A stretch of 64,000 bases of DNA from a virus: the IMG/VR virus record IMGVR_UViG_3300044712_000810, positions 248,001-312,000 of that record. One strand, 5' to 3'. The position numbers and the translations under genes are program-made. The notes beneath the pieces are model-generated. The model saw nothing but the letters and a program-made list of their open reading frames with translations, made no database searches and was not told the origin of the DNA. Numbering within the stretch: position 1 is the stretch's first letter; each line of letters starts with the position of its first letter. This document shows, one piece after another, positions 1-8,017 of this stretch.

Positions 1-31
1 TAATTTTTTATTAAACCTGTCGGAGGACAAA

Positions 32-448
32 ATGGCTGAAATGATTTTTGACCCTGTTCTTGGTAAAGAAGCTGAATGCATTAAGAAAGGCACCAACTCC
101 AAGGGCGATCAAGTTTGGATGAACAAAGAAACCAAAAAGCGTTTTTCCCAAACCCAGTCAGACGATGCAAAGAAGGCCGCAAAGCCTGGTAAGGCAAAGC
201 CCAAAACCCAAACTCGTCCTACTACCGCCGCTGCTACTACTCCTGCAGCAAAGAAAGTTGTAAAGAGTCTTATTTACGTCAACAACCAATGTGTCAAAAC
301 CATCGACGGCAAAGAAGTTAGTAAAGAACAAGCATTTGAACTTATCAAAGAAAACTTCCGCGAAGTCGCACTTCAGAATGCTGAAGTTACAATGAAGAAT
401 GGTGAAACCAAGATTTATTTCACCATCATGACCGGAAACAAAGGTTAA
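32..448 (+). CDS. Ubiquitin-like modifier, PRTRC protein C-like, with N-terminal extension
   Basis: 138 aa. Residues 76-138 resemble the small ubiquitin-like protein C of PRTRC cassettes: a strand (SLIYVNNQCV), a central helix (KEQAFELIKENF), closing strands (AEVTMKNGETKIYFTIM) and a C-terminal tail TGNKG ending in glycine, comparable to the GTKG end I recall for PRTRC-C. A C-terminal Gly is what an E1 would adenylate. Residues 46-75 form a Lys/Ala/Pro/Thr linker, and residues 1-45 form an extra segment with no fold I recognise. GGAGGA lies 5 nt before the ATG. It heads a cassette with E2-like, JAB and E1-like genes, which is the main support for the call. Codon use is less AT-rich than its neighbours, which could mean high expression. 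Role as a conjugated modifier is inferred. Confidence 0.7.
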   Translation: MAEMIFDPVLGKEAECIKKGTNSKGDQVWMNKETKKRFSQTQSDDAKKAAKPGKAKPKTQTRPTTAAATTPAAKKVVKSLIYVNNQCVKTIDGKEVSKEQAFELIKENFREVALQNAEVTMKNGETKIYFTIMTGNKG

Positions 449-455
449 TCTAATA

Positions 456-476
456 GGGGGAGGGATTCCCTCCCCC
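456..476 (+). terminator. GC-rich hairpin after the UBL gene
   Basis: GGGGGAGGG pairs with CCCTCCCCC across a 3-nt loop. Only a short T stretch follows, so it may be a weak terminator or an mRNA 3' stabiliser that separates UBL expression from the rest of the cassette. Confidence 0.5.
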
Positions 477-493
477 ACTTTTGGAAGGATAAA

Positions 494-1102
494 ATGATAA
501 GATCATACAAAAAAACGTTAACAATTACAGCGGATGAAATTCCAATTGAATGTTATCCTTCATTACAATTTAAATTAGATTCACCACGTGATGGTCATTC
601 AGTTAAAATATATAATGAAACTTGGAGTTATTTAATGTCGATGAAAGTTGCAAAAGAATTTATAGAAAAATATAAAGATTCTATCAAATATGTCAACTTA
701 CAACGACTTATTATTTTTATTAAAAATGAAATTGTTGGTGTACAAACTCAAATTCGACTGTCACCTTATGATTTTAAATATCCTAAAAAAACCATAACAA
801 CAAGTTATGGTAGAGAATATGTTACAGATGATTATTCAAAAAATCCTCATAGAACTCGTGTTTTACCAATAAATGAAGAAATTGAAATATTATGGGATTA
901 CTACCGCGTAACAAATAAAGTTGCAGAGTATGAAGAAATCGATTTTACCTTCAAAAATATATATTACTTCATTAAGTTTTTGAAAAAATATAAACAAGAA
1001 TTATTTGAAGCTATTATAATGGATAAAACACATTATCGTACTCTAGTTATTATGAAAACTCAAGAGGAACAAAATGCCAATAGAATTCTTACCAATATGT
1101 GA
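494..1102 (+). CDS. Uncharacterised protein of the ubiquitin-like cassette
   Basis: 202 aa, AT-rich, rich in Lys, Tyr and Ile, no signal peptide or membrane segment. I do not recognise the family. GGAAGG precedes the ATG, and the 3' end overlaps the next gene by 29 nt, so it is translated as part of the cassette. PRTRC cassettes carry extra proteins of unknown function between the UBL and the E2-like gene, and position suggests this is one of them. No catalytic motif was seen. Confidence 0.65.
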   Translation: MIRSYKKTLTITADEIPIECYPSLQFKLDSPRDGHSVKIYNETWSYLMSMKVAKEFIEKYKDSIKYVNLQRLIIFIKNEIVGVQTQIRLSPYDFKYPKKTITTSYGREYVTDDYSKNPHRTRVLPINEEIEILWDYYRVTNKVAEYEEIDFTFKNIYYFIKFLKKYKQELFEAIIMDKTHYRTLVIMKTQEEQNANRILTNM

Positions 1103-1427
1103 CGAACCTGTAAAAAATGATCATGATCATAGTTTTTATGGTCCATTAAAAAATCATGCTACTTGTAAAAATATACGAATAAATGATTATGAATTCCTTA
1201 CAAGAAATTCAGAAAATGTTAATATCACTCCTGAAAATGCATTAAAAAAACTTAATACCCATATTGAAAAAATGGAAACTAAGTTTTTGATGTTTTCACA
1301 GTTTGATATTAGTACAGATTATTGGTATCATTCTAGGCACTCTAAACAAAGAATTTATCTTGATCCACGGGACGGTGCATTTTGGAAAGAAAAACTAAAT
1401 TTGAAGTCAACTTTACTCAGTTTATAA
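1074..1427 (+). CDS. Uncharacterised protein of the ubiquitin-like cassette
   Basis: 117 aa, starting inside the end of the preceding gene (GAGG upstream of the ATG). It has a His/Asp-rich N-terminal stretch (NDHDHSFYG) and several Tyr/Trp pairs, and no family is recognised. Its 3' end overlaps the possible TTG start of the E2-like gene by 46 nt, so either the downstream start lies further in or the two are translationally coupled. An alternative is a frameshifted single gene spanning this ORF and the next. Confidence 0.55.
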   Translation: MPIEFLPICDEPVKNDHDHSFYGPLKNHATCKNIRINDYEFLTRNSENVNITPENALKKLNTHIEKMETKFLMFSQFDISTDYWYHSRHSKQRIYLDPRDGAFWKEKLNLKSTLLSL

Positions 1428-2335
1428 ACAACGATAACAGTGAATATGAAACTATTTTATATTTTCCAAAAGATAATCCCAACACGATTATCATGGAACG
1501 TCCGGGAAGTAATACTTTTCGAAAAATAGATTCTCATCGTGCTGCGAATTTTATGAGACTTACAGAAATCAAAACCGATTGGATAAATATTCCAGGAAGT
1601 TTAGACTCTGTTTCTAAGTTTAAAATTCAAGGTGATATAATTAAATCGATTGTTCCTATCTTTGAAGATGATTATAAAGTATATAATACTACAATCAATT
1701 TTAGTTATATGTTAGAAACAAGTTCTAGAAATGATGTATATGATCCATTTCCATTGGCAGGATTTCATGATAAGAATTTCTCAATGACATGTTTTAAAGA
1801 TCCAAATGAAATGCGTAAAAATAGAATTAAGATTTCATGCAAACTTCCAGTATTCAAACCTTATGTTCGTTGCTCAAGTCAAAAGAGATCACCAATTATA
1901 ACAGTCGAAGACATGTTAATGAAAATTGGTGATAAATTCTATGGTTTCCCATACGGAAACGTTCATGCAAATGGACATATCTGTTATGGAGATGGAAAAC
2001 AAAGATTTAAAAATATGGACGATTTTAGATTGCATTTCTTTTCAACTCAATTCAATGGTCACTATCCATTTCAAATGAATTGTCACAGATATCATTTTAT
2101 GAAGTATGCAAACGCCGAAGATCTAAGAAGTAAAACTATAAGATATAGAACCACAGATTTTAATGATTATAAATTAGATATGGATTTAATCGAATCTGCT
2201 TTAGATTCAAAATACTTCGATATGTTTTCACTTAATTTGCCTCAAGCACTTTATTACTTGTCAAAAGTTGACCCTGAAAATGTAAACACTAAACTGTTTA
2301 TAGAACGTGATATATCACACTTAGAGAAGGTATAA
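1382..2335 (+). CDS. E2-like protein, PRTRC protein B / Prok-E2_D type
   Basis: Up to 317 aa. The block around residues 187-220 (FPYGNVHANGHICYGD, then LHFFSTQFNGHYPF) matches the pattern I recall for PRTRC protein B, where a Tyr-x-Asn-Val...Gly-x-x-Cys block is followed by an FF-x-S-x-F block. That family (Prok-E2_D) is considered an E2/UBC-like fold whose conserved cysteine would carry the modifier. Here the cysteine is Cys201. The gene sits directly before JAB and E1-like genes, as in PRTRC loci. The start is uncertain: the longest frame begins with TTG, no strong ribosome site is seen, and the first ATG is at 1493. Function as a transferase is inferred. Confidence 0.65.
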   Translation: MERKTKFEVNFTQFINNDNSEYETILYFPKDNPNTIIMERPGSNTFRKIDSHRAANFMRLTEIKTDWINIPGSLDSVSKFKIQGDIIKSIVPIFEDDYKVYNTTINFSYMLETSSRNDVYDPFPLAGFHDKNFSMTCFKDPNEMRKNRIKISCKLPVFKPYVRCSSQKRSPIITVEDMLMKIGDKFYGFPYGNVHANGHICYGDGKQRFKNMDDFRLHFFSTQFNGHYPFQMNCHRYHFMKYANAEDLRSKTIRYRTTDFNDYKLDMDLIESALDSKYFDMFSLNLPQALYYLSKVDPENVNTKLFIERDISHLEKV

Positions 2336-2337
2336 AT

Positions 2338-3240
2338 ATGAACATTAACGACCTCGAAGTATTAAAGAATATCAACAATGGAAGTATAACTAAAGTCATT
2401 TTCTATAATTCTGAAGATGATTTGTCACGCGAAAATCTTGATTCATTCAATATTATATTCGCAGGAAATGGTGTTTATTCGTGTATTAAAAATACTTTCG
2501 GTTGCATATTTGATAAAATTCAAGGATTTAAATATACCAATATGAATCTTCTTGAATTCGAATATGAAACCGTTGTTTATCCAAATGTACCTAAACTGCC
2601 GCTTGGAATGTTTGATGAAATAGTTCAAGCGTTTAAGTATGTAAGTAATAAAACTAAGGATGAATTGATGTTCAATGTCTATTGGGATATTGAAAATGAA
2701 GGATTCATTCTTGATTTGGTGAAACAGGATATTTCACCTGGTCATATTAAATATGAATATTCTCGTGAATTTGAATTGGACGAAAATTATATTCGTTATC
2801 TTCAGATTCATTCTCATAATACAATGACTGCAAATTTCTCCACAACAGATAACAATGATGAAACTGGAAGAATTGCATGTTATTTTGGAGTACTTGGATC
2901 ATTTAAAGATTCAACCACATGTTTAAATGTGGATAATAAATTCAGAGTTTATACTGGATCACGTTTCGTTGAAATGGATATTGCATCTATTATCGAAATG
3001 CCAAATACCGGATATGAACTTGATGAAGATTTAATTAAACAACTCGATGAAGTTATTGAAACGAGTGCAATGGCTAGAGTTGTTAAAACAACTACAAGTC
3101 CATTTTATACCGGAATGCGTACAGCAACTCCGACAGCTAATATTACAAGTGCAAAAACTGAACTTACAGATCATGAAGAAGAATTTATGAAATATCTTGA
3201 TGCTTCTGGTCCATTCACTTGGAGTGGAGCTAGTGTGTAA
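2338..3240 (+). CDS. JAB/JAMM metallopeptidase-like protein (PRTRC protein A-like)
   Basis: 300 aa. The JAMM metal site is directly visible: His158-Ser-His160, seven residues, Ser168, two residues, Asp171. This fits the zinc-binding H-x-H-x7-S-x2-D consensus of deubiquitinase-type isopeptidases. Strands and helices of the Jab1/MPN fold lie upstream (VYWDIENEGFIL), as expected for the region carrying the catalytic Glu. In PRTRC and other bacterial ubiquitin-like systems the JAB protein trims or removes the modifier. GAGAAGG precedes the ATG, and the TAA shares its last base with the start codon of the E1-like gene. The C-terminal 60 residues are Thr-rich and not part of the core fold. Confidence 0.82.
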   Translation: MNINDLEVLKNINNGSITKVIFYNSEDDLSRENLDSFNIIFAGNGVYSCIKNTFGCIFDKIQGFKYTNMNLLEFEYETVVYPNVPKLPLGMFDEIVQAFKYVSNKTKDELMFNVYWDIENEGFILDLVKQDISPGHIKYEYSREFELDENYIRYLQIHSHNTMTANFSTTDNNDETGRIACYFGVLGSFKDSTTCLNVDNKFRVYTGSRFVEMDIASIIEMPNTGYELDEDLIKQLDEVIETSAMARVVKTTTSPFYTGMRTATPTANITSAKTELTDHEEEFMKYLDASGPFTWSGASV

Positions 3241-4004
3241 TGATATTCGATCAAATTCGTAATTTACACGTATTTCAAATTGGAGTTGGCGGAACTGGCT
3301 CATGGTTAGTTGCGCCAATTGCAAAATTTCTAAATAATCTATCTCAACGTTTTGGTGTAAATACTGAAATGTCATATACAATCGTTGATGATGATACTGT
3401 CGAGGATAGAAATATCTTAAGACAGAATTTTACTCATGACGATATAGGAAGATCTAAATCCGTAGTTCATGTTAGAAAAAACTTTATGGTTTTTAAAAAT
3501 CTATTTCATGTTCCCAACAGACTTAAAACACCTGCACAAGTAAAAAACTTGTTTTATGGAGAGCTTGAAATAGATAAAGACGTAGTAGTACGTCGACAAT
3601 ATGAAAACTCATTAACAATCATATTTGGTTGTGTTGATAATAATGATGCGAGACAATTAATGTATTCATTCTTAAAAAATAGAATGGACACACCTGTTAT
3701 ATATTTTGACTGTGGGAATAACTTACATTCCGGTCAAATTGTAACTAATTGGTTTCGCATACCAGAAGAGTGGAATCTTACTGGTATTAAAAATAAACAA
3801 GTAAACTTTAAAAAAATGTTTCCAAAGAACGCAGAAGATGGTCCAACCCAATCTTGCGCATTCTTCGGTGACCAATCGCAGAGTATTAATATGTTCTCTG
3901 CAACAATGGCGTTTGCTAACTTACAAACGCTTATAATTAATAATCAAATGCCACCAGTGTTGAAAAACTTCAATAGTTCTGGTTATTCTACATTTGAAAT
4001 ATAG
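3240..4004 (+). CDS. ThiF/E1-like adenylating enzyme (PRTRC ThiF family)
   Basis: 254 aa, close to the size of PRTRC ThiF proteins. It has the ATP-binding GxGGxGS loop at residues 15-21, the second strand with acidic residues and the Asn/Arg pair typical of E1/MoeB/ThiF (DDDTVEDRNILRQ, residues 50-62), and the GCVDN block. The C-terminal PTQSCAFFGDQSQSIN stretch matches the PSCS..EAL..QD..IN region I recall for PRTRC ThiF. Expected reaction: adenylation of the C-terminal Gly of the UBL, then transfer to a cysteine. Candidate cysteines are in YFDCGN and QSCAFF. The start overlaps the JAB stop by one base, so translation is coupled. Confidence 0.82.
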   Translation: MIFDQIRNLHVFQIGVGGTGSWLVAPIAKFLNNLSQRFGVNTEMSYTIVDDDTVEDRNILRQNFTHDDIGRSKSVVHVRKNFMVFKNLFHVPNRLKTPAQVKNLFYGELEIDKDVVVRRQYENSLTIIFGCVDNNDARQLMYSFLKNRMDTPVIYFDCGNNLHSGQIVTNWFRIPEEWNLTGIKNKQVNFKKMFPKNAEDGPTQSCAFFGDQSQSINMFSATMAFANLQTLIINNQMPPVLKNFNSSGYSTFEI

Positions 4005-4015
4005 GAGCATTAAAC

Positions 4016-4354
4016 ATGGATACACTATCTGCTTTTGCAATGGGTGCAGCTACTCGTGGAAAAGAAAAAAAAGTATTTGATTGGCATAAAGCCGCGAAAC
4101 TTATAAATGAACATAATGCAATGGATGCTGTTGCTGGTTTATCTTCTGATATGGAATATACAGCAGGCGAAATCTTAAAAGATGGTAAAATTGTAGATCG
4201 TGATGAAACATATACATATTTGGCATCAACATGGGCAACACCTGTGTTGGTACTCGATAATGATGAAATTCCATGTTATGTAATGGAAAGTGAAACTAAT
4301 TGGGATGCTGAAACTTATTGGCCTGAAAGTGCCATAAAAATGCTTGACAGATAA
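4016..4354 (+). CDS. Uncharacterised protein at the end of the ubiquitin-like cassette
   Basis: 112 aa, AT-rich, mildly acidic, no family recognised. GGAG sits 9 nt before the ATG. It is 11 bases downstream of the E1-like gene and is followed by a strong terminator, so it is the last gene of the cassette transcript. Substrate, adaptor or unrelated passenger are all possible. Confidence 0.6.
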   Translation: MDTLSAFAMGAATRGKEKKVFDWHKAAKLINEHNAMDAVAGLSSDMEYTAGEILKDGKIVDRDETYTYLASTWATPVLVLDNDEIPCYVMESETNWDAETYWPESAIKMLDR

Positions 4355-4359
4355 CAAAT

Positions 4360-4382
4360 GGGGCCGAAAGGCCCCAATTTTA
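4360..4382 (+). terminator. Rho-independent terminator
   Basis: GGGGCC-GAAA-GGCCCC followed by AATTTT. Closes the ubiquitin-like cassette; a promoter motif begins 12 bases later. Confidence 0.85.
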
Positions 4383-4393
4383 ATATTTTTGTG

Positions 4394-4411
4394 TTTCATA
4401 TAGAAATGGTA
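4394..4411 (+). promoter_or_regulatory. Phage promoter motif
   Basis: TTTCATATAGAAATGGTA, directly after a terminator and about 37 nt before the next start codon. Nearly identical copies precede other operons in this window. Confidence 0.7.
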
Positions 4412-4447
4412 GGGTATATTTCTTATTAACGTTTTAAGGAGAATATT

Positions 4448-4726
4448 ATGAGTGACGACGGCGAAAAGAAAGAATTTTATGAGTCATCTGAACAAGAAAT
4501 CGAAGCAGTTGCAAATAAGATCGAGGATCTTTCATTAACATTAAAGAATCTTGCCGATAAAGGCGATCTTAATGCAAGATGTTTCCATGACATTCTTATT
4601 ATTGCATATCATTGCATACAACATGATAAACTTCTACAAGCACGTAATACTATTGTTGAATTTTATCAAAAAGAAATCGTTCATTCCGGTCAAGAAACTG
4701 AAGAAATGGACGTAGTCCTTAATTAG
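4448..4726 (+). CDS. Small acidic protein, unknown
   Basis: 92 aa, helical and acidic, with AAGGAG before the ATG. First gene after a promoter motif. No family recognised. Confidence 0.65.
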   Translation: MSDDGEKKEFYESSEQEIEAVANKIEDLSLTLKNLADKGDLNARCFHDILIIAYHCIQHDKLLQARNTIVEFYQKEIVHSGQETEEMDVVLN

Positions 4727-4728
4727 TT

Positions 4729-4950
4729 ATGAAATACTATTTTTACACCGGATCAATCCAATCAAAATGCACAACTGATATTTACATTCGTAGTAATGTA
4801 TTATCAACAGAATTGGATTATTTTCCGTTTAACGTTGCATATGATGAATACAGAACTCAAGATGTAAGATTTACTATTATGGATTGGAAATTAATAAGTG
4901 AAGAAGAATTTAAAGCATATATAAATCGTCATAACCCGGTTGAATACTAA
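4729..4950 (+). CDS. Small protein, unknown
   Basis: 73 aa, Tyr-rich, alternating strand-like pattern, two bases after the preceding stop. No family recognised. Probably translated by coupling, as no clear ribosome site is seen. Confidence 0.6.
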   Translation: MKYYFYTGSIQSKCTTDIYIRSNVLSTELDYFPFNVAYDEYRTQDVRFTIMDWKLISEEEFKAYINRHNPVEY

Positions 4951-4951
4951 T

Positions 4952-5419
4952 ATGTCTGAAAAACAAGAAACACACACTGAACAATTAATTATTACATATG
5001 AAGATTTTAGTAAATATATGGATGAAGCGGTGAAACACTTTAAAGAGAAACCATTTGCTAATTATCATCCAATAACACATATTTATGGACCTCCTAGAGG
5101 AGCATGGCCAATCGTAGCACATCTTGCAAACCATTTAAATTTAAAAGTTATAACTGACTTACATGCATTTATACGCCAAGTCGATCACGATTGTGAAAAT
5201 TATCAACATGGTATACTTATCGTTGATGATGTTGCAGATTCTGGTAGAACTTTAGCGGATATTACTCGATTTATGATTGATTATGAATTTTATAACTATA
5301 CTATTTATACTATTTGTAAAAAACCACAAACAGTAGTATGGCCAAGTTATTATAATAAAGAAGTAAGTAATTACACATGGATTTACTTTCCATGGGAGGA
5401 ATTACCAAATGATAGTTAG
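4952..5419 (+). CDS. Type I phosphoribosyltransferase
   Basis: 155 aa from the ATG at 4952 (a TTG 12 bases upstream is less likely). The PRPP-binding signature of type I phosphoribosyltransferases is clear: two hydrophobic strands, then DDVADSGRT (four hydrophobics, two acids, small residues, SGRT). An upstream IYGPPRGAWPIV segment resembles the PPi loop of purine-type enzymes. The base substrate cannot be told from sequence; purine/xanthine salvage is a guess. Neighbours are small unknown proteins and the RNA polymerase operon. Confidence 0.8.
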   Translation: MSEKQETHTEQLIITYEDFSKYMDEAVKHFKEKPFANYHPITHIYGPPRGAWPIVAHLANHLNLKVITDLHAFIRQVDHDCENYQHGILIVDDVADSGRTLADITRFMIDYEFYNYTIYTICKKPQTVVWPSYYNKEVSNYTWIYFPWEELPNDS

Positions 5420-5588
5420 TGTTGGTGACGACGCAAATGGACCTTCCAGTAAAGACGACTCAAGATTAGATAATCTTTCTTCGTTTTTATGCGGACTAAT
5501 ATTATCATTATTAGCAGTATTAGGATTGGGGTGGATAATTTATGGAATTATTTATGTGTTTCAAGAGATTTTAAAAATATTACATTAA
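5409..5588 (+). CDS. Single-pass membrane protein, unknown
   Basis: 59 aa. Overlaps the end of the phosphoribosyltransferase gene (GGGAGGA upstream). Residues 1-24 are polar, and residues 25-52 form one long hydrophobic helix (FLCGLILSLLAVLGLGWII). No family recognised. Confidence 0.6.
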   Translation: MIVSVGDDANGPSSKDDSRLDNLSSFLCGLILSLLAVLGLGWIIYGIIYVFQEILKILH

Positions 5589-5599
5589 AAGGAGTTTGA

Positions 5600-7561
5600 A
5601 TGATCTCCTCAGTTAACCTTAGCGCAATACCATTTCAATCAAACACTGACAGTACCCGACTTCAAATGGCAGCCAAGCAATTGGCACAGAGTTTATCACA
5701 TAGGAATTGTGAAGTTCCTTATGTAATTGGTAAAGATTATAATTGTCTTTCTGATAACAGTCCAATCGGTTTATTATTTGCCGAAGATTCGGGCACTGTT
5801 TATTATAATAGAGATGATGTACTCATTTATCATTATGAAACTTTAAATAAATTGGAAGTAAAGTCGATTCCACCAATTAAAAAGACTCATGGAATTTATG
5901 CTAGTAGCTTAAGATCTTCACTTCCAGTAAATATGAAGTTTAATAAAGGTGATATTCTTTATGAATATGACTGTTTTAAAAATGGTATTCCAAGTATTGG
6001 CTATAATGCATTCTCTGCAATGATGCCTTGTTTTGGATTTAACCATGAAGATAGTATTTTAATTTCTGAAAGTTTTGCAGAAAAAACTAGAGCAAATTTT
6101 GTTGATAAAGTTTATGTTCCGATTTATGAATATACTTTATTGCAACAACTATATGATCCTTCAACAAACCATTTTGGATTCTTTCCAAACATTGGTGAAG
6201 AAATCAAAAATAGTTTAATTTGTTGCACACTAACACCTAAAATTACTGATAACATGAAATATGGCGCACATGCCAATATGAAAAACAAAATGATGCTATT
6301 ACTTAAATCTATGAACTTATCTGATTTACTTAGTATTCAAAACTCTTTACCAAACATGAACGTTGAAAAGATCAAAAGTAAACTTGAACATGGTAAAGTA
6401 TCTGGTATTAAAATTCATAAACTTATGGATAACGTAAAGTTATTGGATAAGCGTTTACAAACTGTTCTTGATGGTTTATATAAACTATACACAAACGTTT
6501 TTATTGATGCATATCATGAACTTGAAACAAAGTTCATGCAAGATGTAGCAAAAGATGTATTACGTCGTCACTATGTTTACAAAGATAAAGATAGTGTTCG
6601 AGGTAAATTAGATCTAAAAAACGTTGCATATGTATTGGAAATTGAAGTTACCGATGAGTGTCAATCACATGTTGGTGATAAATTTGCAAATCGTTATGCA
6701 AACAAAGGTGTAGTATCATTGGTATTTCCAGATGATATTGCACCAATTGCAGTACAATCAAATAAACCGGTTGATATTATATTTAACCCCTTTGGTGTAT
6801 TCTCACGTATGAACCTTGGACAATTAGTTGAAGGTATCGTATCTAAAAACGTAATGCATTGTGATAGTTATATCAAAGAAGGAAATAAAAAAGATCTTAA
6901 AGCTTCTATCTGGTGGTTAAATGAATATATCATTAAAAACCTTAATGATATGGAATATTACAATCGTGTAAATTCAGAAGTGATTGCCAGATTGGATGAA
7001 CCAAAGTTTAAAGAACAATTCATTGAAGACGTTAAACAACATAACCTTTTCATTGAAGCGCCAACATTTGGTGAAATTAATGTTCGTAATATTCTTAAAA
7101 ATGGTGTAAATCCAAACGAACAAGTATATATTAAGAAAGAATTTCTTCAATATATGAAAGACAAACTGAAATGTAATATTAATATGCCAATTCAGGATGT
7201 CGTATTGCCAAATATTTATTGTGCGCCGATGTATATTGAAAAATTATATAAATTGGCTAACAAACTTATTACGGCCCGAGATCTTGGTCCAATTAAAAGT
7301 ATTACTGGACAACCAAAACGTGGACGCGCAAATGAAGGTGGATCACGTCTTGGACAGATGGAACTTGAAGGTATTCTTGCACATGGATGTGAAAGAACAC
7401 TTAAAGAGTTCTTGACAGTTAAATCAGATCAACTTGATGCAAAACGTGACTTGATTATGCAGTTAATGAAAACTGGTAATTATCGTATGCGCGATGAATA
7501 TGGTGCATCTGGTAGAACAAAGAAAGTTGTTGACACACTTTTACACTTCCTGCGAGAATAA
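5600..7561 (+). CDS. RNA polymerase beta subunit, C-terminal half
   Basis: 653 aa. Matches the C-terminal half of bacterial RpoB in order: SAIPFQ near the start (cf. the PF..H..ANRAL region), AMMPCFGFNHEDSILISE, GDKFANRYANKGVVS, VDIIFNPFGVFSRMNLGQ, and the end block GQPKRGRANEGGSRLGQME. These build much of the catalytic cleft, including Lys residues that contact the nucleotide. The N-terminal half is encoded separately and downstream at 8017-9225, so beta is split and the pieces are in reversed order. AAGGAG precedes the ATG. Phage multisubunit polymerases of this sort (phiKZ-related) transcribe phage promoters independently of the host enzyme. Confidence 0.92.
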   Translation: MISSVNLSAIPFQSNTDSTRLQMAAKQLAQSLSHRNCEVPYVIGKDYNCLSDNSPIGLLFAEDSGTVYYNRDDVLIYHYETLNKLEVKSIPPIKKTHGIYASSLRSSLPVNMKFNKGDILYEYDCFKNGIPSIGYNAFSAMMPCFGFNHEDSILISESFAEKTRANFVDKVYVPIYEYTLLQQLYDPSTNHFGFFPNIGEEIKNSLICCTLTPKITDNMKYGAHANMKNKMMLLLKSMNLSDLLSIQNSLPNMNVEKIKSKLEHGKVSGIKIHKLMDNVKLLDKRLQTVLDGLYKLYTNVFIDAYHELETKFMQDVAKDVLRRHYVYKDKDSVRGKLDLKNVAYVLEIEVTDECQSHVGDKFANRYANKGVVSLVFPDDIAPIAVQSNKPVDIIFNPFGVFSRMNLGQLVEGIVSKNVMHCDSYIKEGNKKDLKASIWWLNEYIIKNLNDMEYYNRVNSEVIARLDEPKFKEQFIEDVKQHNLFIEAPTFGEINVRNILKNGVNPNEQVYIKKEFLQYMKDKLKCNINMPIQDVVLPNIYCAPMYIEKLYKLANKLITARDLGPIKSITGQPKRGRANEGGSRLGQMELEGILAHGCERTLKEFLTVKSDQLDAKRDLIMQLMKTGNYRMRDEYGASGRTKKVVDTLLHFLRE

Positions 7562-7562
7562 T

Positions 7563-7784
7563 ATGGCTAGACCTATAATTGCAATGGGAAATCCTAGTAT
7601 GAATATGCATGGATTTAATATAACTGGTAAAAAAGAAGAGTCAGTAGCAAGTTTATTAAATGGTATTGATTTCGATAAATTATTCTCACTTCTTACTACA
7701 GATACTAAACTTAAAATTCTTGAATTACTAGAAGATGATAAATTTGTATTAAAGCTTAAAAAGTCATGTATTGAGGATATCTGA
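7563..7784 (+). CDS. Small protein with shared C-terminal tail
   Basis: 73 aa, starting one base after the beta gene stop. The C-terminal half (LFSLLTTDTKLKILELLEDD) is helical and resembles the next gene's (NLLSLLSDDAKFELIKTVIEEI), so the two are paralogues. It ends KSCIEDI, a version of the tail pattern shared by many small proteins here. Its stop overlaps the next start in ATGA fashion. Function unknown. Confidence 0.65.
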   Translation: MARPIIAMGNPSMNMHGFNITGKKEESVASLLNGIDFDKLFSLLTTDTKLKILELLEDDKFVLKLKKSCIEDI

Positions 7785-8017
7785 TGAGTACTTTACATAT
7801 TGCAGATACAACAATGTGGATAACTAGAAATCAAGAATATGATAGTGCGACTATAGCTGTTAATTATTTACAAGTTATTGTTAAAGCATTAAATGATCCG
7901 GATTTAATAAAATATATAAATGAAAACTTGAATGAACAAGGTCGAAGAAATTTACTATCATTATTAAGTGATGATGCTAAATTTGAGTTAATAAAAACTG
8001 TAATAGAGGAGATTTAA
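7784..8017 (+). CDS. Small protein with shared C-terminal tail
   Basis: 77 aa, paralogue of the preceding gene, ending LIKTVIEEI. TAATGA-type overlap with the beta N-terminal gene. The embedded GAGGAG near its 3' end doubles as the ribosome site for that gene. Lies between the two beta pieces, so a role with the polymerase is possible but unproven. Confidence 0.65.
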   Translation: MSTLHIADTTMWITRNQEYDSATIAVNYLQVIVKALNDPDLIKYINENLNEQGRRNLLSLLSDDAKFELIKTVIEEI

